DNA from: CAUUFM01 sp041844335
GTDB taxonomy: Bacteria; Bacillota; Clostridia; Lachnospirales; Lachnospiraceae
Direction: 5' to 3'
Assembly: GCA_041844335.1 (NCBI GenBank)
Contig: JBGZAX010000053.1
Span: forward strand, 1-13,552
DNA length: 13,552 nt
Below, piece by piece: positions 6,684 through 13,552 of this stretch. The notes under the pieces are model-generated. The model ran no database searches. It was not told the origin of the DNA and was given only the letters and a program-made list of their open reading frames with translations. Both the position numbers and the translations under genes were made by a program. How positions within the stretch are numbered: position 1 is the stretch's first letter; each line of letters opens with the position of its first letter.

Positions 6684-9155
6684 TTAATTAGTTCCAAGCA
6701 TTATATCAAGCCTATGTCGCTGATATACAAACACTTCAGTCCTGTCTCTTATGACCACGGGCATAGGAATAAAAACATAATCAATCACATACCTGTTGCC
6801 GGAAATAAGCGTAAACGCTTTAGTATTGGGATTTCTTACATCAAATGCTGTAGCTTCAATTTCAGGCACAAAAGCACTGTCATCCATTCTTGTAACCAGC
6901 TGCCTTGCAATCATAGATGGTGTCCCCGACATACCGCCTTGCAAAATAGTTGGTGCTCCATAGGCTCCTGCCCTCTTAACCTTAAAATCGCTATTTTCAA
7001 CCATAACTCCCTGAGTATCTGTCACATTTATTGCACAGCTGTAGGTCTGCATACGATTGTATCTGGTATTATACACCTCTGCGGTAATATTATATACTCC
7101 CGGAAGTGCAAGCTTTTTAATTACAGTAAATTCATTACCGCCTACTATATTTTTTTCGATAGCAATAGGAACAAAGTTGAAACCTCCATTACTATTGGGC
7201 AGAATATAAGGCATAGTTGACGGATCATAATTCTTTCCGTTAATTTTAAAGCTGCCAGCAGGTGCTACTCCTACCGGAGTGCCAAACTGATTATAGGAAT
7301 AAAGGCTCAAATCTATGCCCTTGGCAATAGTTTCAATATCATTCAAGCTTAACTCACTGCCAATCCTTAAGTCAATATTAGGCTTTTCAAGTACCTCTTT
7401 AAACCTATATTCAAAGGAGATATCATCTGTCGTAGAATCCTGAACCTTTACAGTAAGATATGTTCTTACGGTTTCCTTTTTAGGATCGCCTATTACTATA
7501 TCATAGTAGTATGTTCCGGCAGGCTTTCTGCCGGTAGCATCAATCTTAAGTGTCAGCTTTTTATTCTCTTTAAACTCTACCAAGCCCTTAACAGCATCAG
7601 CTTCGGAATTTGGATTAGAAGCCTTTGCATCGGCATTCTTATAGGTTATGACAGGAGTATATTTCATATCACGCTCCTCTATGCTGCTACCATAAATATC
7701 CACAAATCTAAGATTCACATACTTTACTCCGTTTCTGTTGGAAACCGTAACTTCAGGATAATCAAGTGTCAAGGCACCCAATTTAATATTCTCGGCTTTA
7801 ATAGATACGTAATACTGATAATTATTGCCGTTATAATTCATTGTGACCTTTACCCCGTAATTTCCCTCCTTACTTGTGCTTATGGCACCTGTTTTTTCAT
7901 CAACCTTTAATTTAGAGCCTTTCTGCACGGAATAGGTAAAAGTGGCTCTGGGATCATAATTCTTATCGTAAATCTTATTTGAAATCAGCTTTCCGTCATT
8001 TGCCTTTAATAAAATAGCAATAGAAGCATCCTGACCTGACAAGTTCAGCTTTACCAGCTCGTTTTCTTTAACCATATCCCAATTAATACTGTCGGTTCCG
8101 TAGACTACCGCACTTTTGTAAATGCTGTTTAAGGAAGAGTCTATCATATCATCACAGATTATCTCTTCTTTTAATTTTATGTCATCATACGATATTTCTA
8201 TATTAGCCTTTGAACCGGTTTCTATCATATAAAGCTTACTGTTTATGCCGATCCCCTCAAGCCTTGTGGCATTTGAGGTGGCATCAAGCAGCTTAATTGT
8301 TACCTTGTCTTTCTTAAAAAATCCGGTTTCGGTTACATCATTGCCCTCTGTATCAAATGCCTTAAGAACCATCTTGGTAGGCATATTTTTAGGTATTTTT
8401 TTATTTATAAGTTCAAGCCTGTTTACTCCTATTTTGGCGGTTTCAAAGCTCGCAAACATATCCTCATACTTGATATGGTAATTGGAATGGCTCTCTAAAT
8501 CCTTGAATAAATTTAACAATACACCGAATTCATCATCCTTTACATACTCGAAATTCTTAAGAGACAAGGTTTCAAGCTGTTTTTCATTCCTCTGATCATA
8601 TCTGGTAACAACAAGCTTTGAAGTATCGAACCTGTCTTTAATGATGGTATCAAAATTCACTCTTATCTGTGCGACACCGTTTTTAGCCGCAGTAATAGAT
8701 CTTATAGGCTTAGGATCATCCACTCTGATCCTCACCTTTGACTGCAATTTTCGACCGTTTGCAGCATTTTTTAATGAGCTTATAGTCAGTGTGACACTGC
8801 CCTTTTTCTTTGCAGTAATTTTATAATAAAACTTGTTTTTTCTTGTTACCTTTACTATACCGCTGTTTGAAGATTTTACGCTGATACCCAATTTTTTCGC
8901 ATTTTGGGGTAAATACTGCACCTTAATTGTCGCTCTTAGGGGGGCTACCTTAATGTCTCTGGTTTCCCCCACTTTAAGCTTATAATAGGTGACAAAGGTT
9001 TTCATATCAATAGGCTTAACGGATTTTGAAACCTTGGTTTTCTTATCAGCCTTTCCCTTTTTTGCAGCCGATACCTCCGTATTAAACACTGAAAAAAATA
9101 CAAGCATTATTAAAATCAGGCTTAAAAATATTCTCTTTTTATCAAGCACTTTCAT
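6684..9155 (-). CDS. Secreted protein with bacterial Ig-like (Big_2-type) domain, function unknown
   Basis: An 823-aa exported protein. A Sec signal peptide (basic MKVLDKKR, hydrophobic core 9-24, VSA at 28-30, predicted cleavage after Ala30) precedes a lysine-rich stretch (31-47). A Big_2-like domain follows (about 55-146, with KLKVGETRDIKV, SSNSGIVKV and AKKKGSVTLTI). The rest is beta-rich without recognised enzymatic motifs and probably holds several more Ig-like folds. There is no LPXTG, C-terminal transmembrane helix, SLH or choline-binding repeat, so how it stays at the surface, if it does, is unclear. Mature cysteines number two (Cys334, Cys707). The frame extends four codons to a GTG, but that codon lies inside the Shine-Dalgarno (GAGGTG at 9165-9170), so the ATG at 9153-9155 is chosen. 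It begins 21 nt after the 1412-aa gene, clearly one operon. Adhesin, matrix or cell-envelope structural roles are guesses. Confidence 0.85.
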   Translation of the reverse strand: MKVLDKKRIFLSLILIMLVFFSVFNTEVSAAKKGKADKKTKVSKSVKPIDMKTFVTYYKLKVGETRDIKVAPLRATIKVQYLPQNAKKLGISVKSSNSGIVKVTRKNKFYYKITAKKKGSVTLTISSLKNAANGRKLQSKVRIRVDDPKPIRSITAAKNGVAQIRVNFDTIIKDRFDTSKLVVTRYDQRNEKQLETLSLKNFEYVKDDEFGVLLNLFKDLESHSNYHIKYEDMFASFETAKIGVNRLELINKKIPKNMPTKMVLKAFDTEGNDVTETGFFKKDKVTIKLLDATSNATRLEGIGINSKLYMIETGSKANIEISYDDIKLKEEIICDDMIDSSLNSIYKSAVVYGTDSINWDMVKENELVKLNLSGQDASIAILLKANDGKLISNKIYDKNYDPRATFTYSVQKGSKLKVDEKTGAISTSKEGNYGVKVTMNYNGNNYQYYVSIKAENIKLGALTLDYPEVTVSNRNGVKYVNLRFVDIYGSSIEERDMKYTPVITYKNADAKASNPNSEADAVKGLVEFKENKKLTLKIDATGRKPAGTYYYDIVIGDPKKETVRTYLTVKVQDSTTDDISFEYRFKEVLEKPNIDLRIGSELSLNDIETIAKGIDLSLYSYNQFGTPVGVAPAGSFKINGKNYDPSTMPYILPNSNGGFNFVPIAIEKNIVGGNEFTVIKKLALPGVYNITAEVYNTRYNRMQTYSCAINVTDTQGVMVENSDFKVKRAGAYGAPTILQGGMSGTPSMIARQLVTRMDDSAFVPEIEATAFDVRNPNTKAFTLISGNRYVIDYVFIPMPVVIRDRTEVFVYQRHRLDIMLGTN

Positions 9156-9163
9156 TATTATTG

Positions 9164-9171
9164 CCACCTCT
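9164..9171 (-). promoter_or_regulatory. Shine-Dalgarno that sets the start of the 823-aa secreted protein
   Basis: The minus strand reads AGAGGTGG, with GAGGTG matching the 16S anti-Shine-Dalgarno. It lies 8-9 nt before the ATG at 9155. A GTG in the same frame (9165-9167) falls within this site and so cannot be its start. Confidence 0.75.
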
Positions 9172-9176
9172 TTTGA

Positions 9177-12100
9177 TTATTTTACCTTGATTTTCATAGT
9201 CTTTCTTGCCTTGGTACCATTGTACAATTGCACATCGGTATAAATTTTCACATTACCCTTTTTCAAGAACTTTATGTTGCCGTTGTTACTTACCTTAGCC
9301 ACTTTTTTATTGGAGCTTGAAAATTTCACACTATATGCTCCATAATAATATGGCATATCCTGCTTTAGATTGGTCACCTTCTTTAATGTAGGAGACGACG
9401 ACAAATTAATCTGTTTTGTTGAACCTACCTTGGCATTCTTAATTTTATTTGTATTTATCTGCTTATTTAAAGTAAGAATGTTTTTAGATTTTGGTCTTTT
9501 TACAGCTAATATATAATCCCCGGACTCAATAACTGGAATCTGTGCGTATCCGTCAGTATCCACAGTAACCTTTGATCTTCTGGGTAGTGTCAACAGCTTA
9601 TGTGTATCCGGATCATACTTGTAAAGATATAAATTTCTGCCCTTTCTTCCTCCAAGGCTTTCAGGAGCCTTCACCTTTACGATAGAGCCGATGGGCATAG
9701 CCCCGCCTGAGCCTATACTTACTCCAATACCCTTAAGCCCGTTTATATCCTCTTTTAATAAGTTAAATGCAGGCGATTCCTCCGCATCGTAAATATCAGT
9801 ATTTAAATCAAATGATCCTGCCGGTATTCCGCCAATTTCATCAGCATCAAAGAGCCATTGAGAAACAATGTCACCTTTTGCATCAAGCACATTAACCTTT
9901 AAATCTCTATGCTCCGCCACTGCCTTATCTAAAAAAGTCTGACTTATTCTTCCGTCATTGGAGTTATAATTTAAGGTTTCAGGAGTTCCCGCATCTTTTC
10001 CATCTCTCCAGCCGGCATATAGTTCCATACTTGAAGAAACCAAATCCGTATCAAAATTCCACTGCTTGCCGTCCGCCTTATACCAGCCTGTAAAAGTGGC
10101 ATTATCTTTTTTTGGAGTATCAGGTGTATTAATCTTAACTCCGGGCTCCACATTTATGCTGAAAGCATCCTGTCCGTTCTTAGGATTAAACGTAACCTTC
10201 ATTCCGGAATCGGACTTTACAGTCAGCTGCACAGACGCCTTATTAAAGTTAGGTGAACTTTCAATATCCAATCCGATAACACCTTGAGTTCCGGCTGTTG
10301 TAATACCCTTGGCATCAAAGCTTAGAATAGGTGTATTTCCACCGTTTGTAATATTGCTGAAATTGGTTTTCGGCAACGAAGAATTACCGAGTTTATAGGT
10401 GGTGTTCATCTTATCGGTAGGTGTCATGCCGGTCTGCGGCAGCAGTCTTGATAAATCATAGGTATAGTTGCTTGCCCTTAACGTATTCACCGCAAGTACG
10501 GGATTTTTAATTATAAGGTCCGCCTTTGCAATAGTGAATGTCTTTTTAGCCCAGTAGCCGTCATATTGATTTTTGCCGTTTATCATAAGAGTGGCGGTAC
10601 CCGCCTCAATATTATCAATAAAGGTAAAATCATAATCCACGCCACGCCTTAATTGGTTTATACCGCTCTTTACTGTAAAATTAGGGGTGTGAGCCTTGGT
10701 ATTATAGGACACGTTAGGCAGCTCGCTTATTGCCAAATCGCCATTTCCGGTCTGCGGCTGTCCTCCTTGTCCTCCCTGACCGCCTTGACCACCGGAGCCA
10801 CCTTGTCCTCCCTGACCGCCTGAGCCTCCGCCGGCATTAGGAGAACCATCCTTTATAATGACCTTAACCACAGCCTCTTTGGTGTATGTTGTCTTCGTGT
10901 CCGGGTTTTTATAGGTAGCCTCCACATATATGTATGTCACTCCAACCTCAAGAGCCTGTACCGTAATTGTCGCACCGTCAGAGCCGTGCATCTTCTTTTT
11001 ATTTTCCGCATACTTCGCAGGATCCTTATCAAATACGGGAAGAACTTTATTATCCTCATTGTCAGGTTCAGCTATAACACCTTTTTTATTTGAAAAATCT
11101 ACAAAGCTTTTCTTAGCAGGACCGCTGTATTCCCACCATTTAAAGTCTACAAGATCAGTATCTGCACCTGTCATGGTGGCGGTTACGGTATCCACCGATG
11201 GAGCCGTTTTGCTGTTTAGAGTGAGATTTAAAGTAGGCTTATCTACTGTCAAGGCTCCCTTATCATCAATATTTATGACAACAAATTTTTCAGGAAGCTC
11301 GGTTTTAACCGTTCTCGTCACCATTTTTTGTTTTTTTGTAACCGGATCTATAATAGGCTTGCCTTGACTGTCATATTCCTGTGTCTTAAATTGATACTCC
11401 AGAAATGTTTTAAGTCCGACTTTAATATTTTTAGCCTCTTTCTGAGCCTGAACTGTTACCTTATAGGCATTCGGAATACCCTTTTCATAGTTTATCAGCT
11501 GTCCGTTTACAATAGGAGGATTAGGATCACCGGTAGTGTCTTTATACTTCTCTCTTCTGATTTCTTCCTCTTTATAATCTATATCCTCATTATTAGTACC
11601 GTAAGTAATAGCTATGTAAGAGCCTGTCATATCGGATTTCGGCAGCACCTCTCTCCATATGTACTGTACATTGTTTATAGTCACATCAGTATTTTCATTA
11701 GGCTTGCTGTCCGTTAATCCCGTGATCTTAGCCGTTAAATCGCAGGTAGAGGAGCCTGCCGGTCCTCCTACAGTAATATCGGAGCTTGTCGGTGTAACAT
11801 CAACATCCAATAAATCAGGCATTACAAAAAGTGTAAGATACACGTGTGCCACATTTGCAAGCTCCCTTTTTTCTTCAACCACCTCATAGGTAAATGCAGC
11901 AGGATTGCTGTTAGGCACCGGCTTTTGTATTTCCTTTTTTTCTATGTATGTGGCACTTATGTCGCAACGTATCAATGTCTTTCCGGGTTTTAAACCCTCA
12001 ACCAATGTATGTGCTCCGTCGGGAAGCTGCAGACTAGCTACTTCAGGTTTTCCCGATGTCCACATATACTTGAACTCATGATTGCTGTATCTGTTTATTT

Positions 12101-13415
12101 CACTTGATACCTGCCCGTCAGGAGCGTGTAACTGCAATTTTTCAGTCAAGTATCCGGGGAATTTCTTTTTAAATTCCTCAAATGTCATATCCGTTTCCTG
12201 ACCCGTATTAGGATCTTTTTTCTTCTCTATAGCAAAGATATCCACCTTACCGTTTACCAGTATACTTGCCTCGGTATTGGAATCGGAACTTCCGGTGGTG
12301 GAAACATCTACATTTATTACGGACACATTGACATCCTGGGGATTACCTTGCTGTCCCAGCGGACCCCTTGCAGGTATTGCAGAACTTCTGAACAGGGAAT
12401 AACCCATATTTTGATTCCCAGTCGTAACCGCCCTTATTCTGTCAGCCTGTGTGTTTGCAGAAGACAGTCTTTGTGTAATAGGTGCAGTAACCCCCTCAAG
12501 AACTGTACTGCTTGGAGATGACTGTACATGATCTGTAACATTTTCAGAACTGTCGTTTGTATTCAATTTAAGACTGCGGGCAGCCTTAGCAGTATTTTCA
12601 AGAGAATACAAGGTTTTTCCCACACTTGCAGACACCACTGCGGTATCCTTCGGCAAAAACACGTTAAGGTTTGCATTATCGTCGGTTCTCATTCCCGCAT
12701 AGGAATACTTATAGGTTGCTCCCTTTATATTTTTTACCCTTAAGGAGCTTATTTTCTTGTTTTTTGCATCGTTTATATTTACAGTCTGTTTATAGACTCT
12801 TTGATTTTTGGCATTACGAAGTACGGTATTACCGAAATTCGCATTTAAGCTGCCTCCGCTTATCTTCATCTCACGAGCGATAATAGGCGCATTGGACGTA
12901 ACAGTACCGCTCTTTATCTCAATTTTTCCGCTTGAGGCATATATACCGTTAGCTCCTGCAGCATTTTTCACATCGGCTTTAAGACTGCCGCTTCCGGATA
13001 ATTTTAATGTTTCATTACCTGTATAGCTTAAAGCTCTATTAACAGCCCTTGTATAATTATTTCCTTCAATGCGAACATCGGCACCCTTTCTTCCTCTTAT
13101 CTCTATAGCCGGTTTGTTCTCATTAGTATTAATTCTGACATTTTTAAGCTTAATAACAGGCATATCAGGTGAAGTCACAACTATTCTGTCATCGGTATAT
13201 TTTCCATTTCCGGTAATAGTATAGCTGCCGTTTCCTGAAATAGTCAACACGTTATTCTTAAAGCTGCTGCCGCTTGGAACACCTGTAACGGTAAAATCTC
13301 CTCTTTTTACGCCCATAGATTCAGCCTGCGCGGACAGAACGCTGAACGGAGATAAAACCGATGTCACCATTAAGCCGGCAATTGCAATGGAAAAAAGCTT
13401 AAACCTCTTCTTCAT
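9177..13415 (-). CDS. Large modular secreted surface protein (beta-helix-like, Ig-like and InlB B-repeat modules)
   Basis: A 1412-aa exported protein of unknown function. The signal peptide is MKKRFKLFSIAIAGLMVTSV onward, with AQA at 29-31 and predicted cleavage after Ala31. Residues about 55-200 repeat short strands rich in Asn/Gly (LTISGNGSYTITG, VIKLKNVRINT, LKLSGSGSLKAD, KIEIKSGTVTS), resembling Cthe_2159-type carbohydrate-binding beta-helices. Ig-like modules follow at about 449-500 (WTSGKPEVASL, VEGLKPGKTLI) and 710-857. A Gly/Gln-rich linker (862-892) leads to a bacterial surface module (893-967), an InlB-type B-repeat (about 1070-1136, VTFNPKNG, FTGWY, LYAGW), a module ending SGDYILAV (about 1160-1306) and a C-terminal Big_2-like domain (1313-1412). 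No membrane or sortase anchor is present at the C terminus. The start has a perfect AGGAGG. A role in adhesion or glycan binding is inferred from architecture only. The 823-aa secreted protein gene follows directly. Confidence 0.88.
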   Translation of the reverse strand: MKKRFKLFSIAIAGLMVTSVLSPFSVLSAQAESMGVKRGDFTVTGVPSGSSFKNNVLTISGNGSYTITGNGKYTDDRIVVTSPDMPVIKLKNVRINTNENKPAIEIRGRKGADVRIEGNNYTRAVNRALSYTGNETLKLSGSGSLKADVKNAAGANGIYASSGKIEIKSGTVTSNAPIIAREMKISGGSLNANFGNTVLRNAKNQRVYKQTVNINDAKNKKISSLRVKNIKGATYKYSYAGMRTDDNANLNVFLPKDTAVVSASVGKTLYSLENTAKAARSLKLNTNDSSENVTDHVQSSPSSTVLEGVTAPITQRLSSANTQADRIRAVTTGNQNMGYSLFRSSAIPARGPLGQQGNPQDVNVSVINVDVSTTGSSDSNTEASILVNGKVDIFAIEKKKDPNTGQETDMTFEEFKKKFPGYLTEKLQLHAPDGQVSSEINRYSNHEFKYMWTSGKPEVASLQLPDGAHTLVEGLKPGKTLIRCDISATYIEKKEIQKPVPNSNPAAFTYEVVEEKRELANVAHVYLTLFVMPDLLDVDVTPTSSDITVGGPAGSSTCDLTAKITGLTDSKPNENTDVTINNVQYIWREVLPKSDMTGSYIAITYGTNNEDIDYKEEEIRREKYKDTTGDPNPPIVNGQLINYEKGIPNAYKVTVQAQKEAKNIKVGLKTFLEYQFKTQEYDSQGKPIIDPVTKKQKMVTRTVKTELPEKFVVINIDDKGALTVDKPTLNLTLNSKTAPSVDTVTATMTGADTDLVDFKWWEYSGPAKKSFVDFSNKKGVIAEPDNEDNKVLPVFDKDPAKYAENKKKMHGSDGATITVQALEVGVTYIYVEATYKNPDTKTTYTKEAVVKVIIKDGSPNAGGGSGGQGGQGGSGGQGGQGGQGGQPQTGNGDLAISELPNVSYNTKAHTPNFTVKSGINQLRRGVDYDFTFIDNIEAGTATLMINGKNQYDGYWAKKTFTIAKADLIIKNPVLAVNTLRASNYTYDLSRLLPQTGMTPTDKMNTTYKLGNSSLPKTNFSNITNGGNTPILSFDAKGITTAGTQGVIGLDIESSPNFNKASVQLTVKSDSGMKVTFNPKNGQDAFSINVEPGVKINTPDTPKKDNATFTGWYKADGKQWNFDTDLVSSSMELYAGWRDGKDAGTPETLNYNSNDGRISQTFLDKAVAEHRDLKVNVLDAKGDIVSQWLFDADEIGGIPAGSFDLNTDIYDAEESPAFNLLKEDINGLKGIGVSIGSGGAMPIGSIVKVKAPESLGGRKGRNLYLYKYDPDTHKLLTLPRRSKVTVDTDGYAQIPVIESGDYILAVKRPKSKNILTLNKQINTNKIKNAKVGSTKQINLSSSPTLKKVTNLKQDMPYYYGAYSVKFSSSNKKVAKVSNNGNIKFLKKGNVKIYTDVQLYNGTKARKTMKIKVK
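10765..10821 (-). repeat. Direct repeats encoding the Gly/Gln-rich linker
   Basis: A 21-bp sequence occurs exactly at 10765-10785 and again at 10801-10821, a 36-bp (12-residue) period. It encodes part of the GGQ/GGS run at residues 862-886 of the 1412-aa protein. The period is a multiple of three, so copy-number change would alter linker length without breaking the frame. The linker separates the Ig-like region from the B-repeat half of the protein. Confidence 0.85.
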
Positions 13416-13423
13416 GTAAAAAA

Positions 13424-13429
13424 CCTCCT
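13424..13429 (-). promoter_or_regulatory. Consensus ribosome binding site of the 1412-aa secreted protein
   Basis: The minus strand carries AGGAGG followed by an 8-nt T-rich spacer to the ATG at 13415. It is the strongest ribosome site in the window and suggests high translation of this operon. Confidence 0.85.
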
Positions 13430-13448
13430 GTAAACTTTACTTACAATC

Positions 13449-13475
13449 TGTATAATCCGGATGCATAATTATACA
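13449..13475 (-). promoter_or_regulatory. Candidate -10 and operator-like inverted repeat upstream of the surface operon
   Basis: TGTATAAT (13449-13456) and ATTATACA (13468-13475) are perfect 8-bp inverted copies separated by 11 nt that include the palindrome ATCCGGAT. On the minus strand the right copy supplies TATAAT at 13468-13473, about 52 nt before the start codon, a plausible -10. No good -35 is found 16-18 nt upstream, so the promoter is either weak, activator-dependent or placed elsewhere. The symmetry could bind a dimeric regulator. Confidence 0.4.
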
Positions 13476-13526
13476 CATAATGCAATACAAAGTCTTGATT
13501 GTGTGCATAACAGAAACTCTTAATTA

Positions 13527-13545
13527 TGAAATTCATTAAATTTCA
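13527..13545. repeat. Short inverted repeat upstream of the surface operon
   Basis: TGAAATT (13527-13533) and AATTTCA (13539-13545) flank a 5-nt loop. It lies in the AT-rich region upstream of the 1412-aa gene and could be a regulator site or chance in AT-rich DNA. No gene is visible between 13416 and the window end. Confidence 0.35.
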
Positions 13546-13552
13546 ATAATAA

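Noticed and set aside
6615..7220. A 201-codon open frame on the plus strand.
   Set aside because: It lies largely antisense to the 823-aa secreted protein gene, starts within the palindrome, and its product is rich in His, Cys and Ser with no recognisable domain; it is a shadow frame.
9153..9200. Idea that the two secreted protein genes are one gene split by a mutation, because similar Ig-like domains abut at the junction.
   Set aside because: The second gene has its own signal peptide and a well-placed Shine-Dalgarno, and the first ends with a complete domain, so they are two genuine genes.
10428..10442. Exact LPQTG in the 1412-aa protein (residues 992-996), and a PQTG at 887-890 after the Gly/Gln linker.
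   Set aside because: Both are internal, more than 400 residues from the C terminus, and neither is followed by a hydrophobic segment and basic tail, so they are not sortase sorting signals.

Overview
The window is AT-rich, with tightly packed genes, Shine-Dalgarno-led starts, a tagD very close to the Firmicutes form and large Lachnospiraceae-style surface proteins built from Ig-like modules. I infer a Gram-positive Clostridia genome, most likely a Lachnospiraceae member; this rests on protein style, not on a 16S or marker-gene comparison.

Plus strand, left third (61-2924): an M32 zinc carboxypeptidase, then a tightly linked pair, a BioY-type ECF transporter substrate-binding subunit and a small radical SAM protein starting 11 nt after the bioY stop codon. 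The radical SAM protein resembles, from memory, the QueL (queuine lyase) family. The BioY protein departs from the family at positions expected to bind biotin. Together they suggest a salvage operon in which the S component may import a queuosine precursor rather than biotin. This is the most interesting functional hypothesis in the window.

Minus strand, middle (2935-6553): converging on the first group, reading leftward, are uvrC (nucleotide excision repair nuclease), a CDP-glycerol glycerophosphotransferase-like gene and tagD (glycerol-3-phosphate cytidylyltransferase). The last two form a small operon with a good sigma-A-type promoter at 4669-4696. TagD makes CDP-glycerol and the transferase polymerises or transfers glycerol phosphate from it.

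Minus strand, right half (6684-13415): two large secreted proteins (1412 and 823 aa) in an evident operon, both with signal peptides and Ig-like modules. The larger also has a beta-helix-like N-terminal region, a Gly/Gln-rich repeat linker and an InlB-type B-repeat. Neither has a recognisable wall or membrane anchor. Their functions are unknown. Between this operon and uvrC lies a 74-bp imperfect palindrome (6588-6661) with 12-bp perfect ends, which could be a terminator or a small non-autonomous mobile repeat. No tRNA, rRNA, CRISPR array, transposase or phage gene was seen. No stretch over 300 bp lacks a gene.
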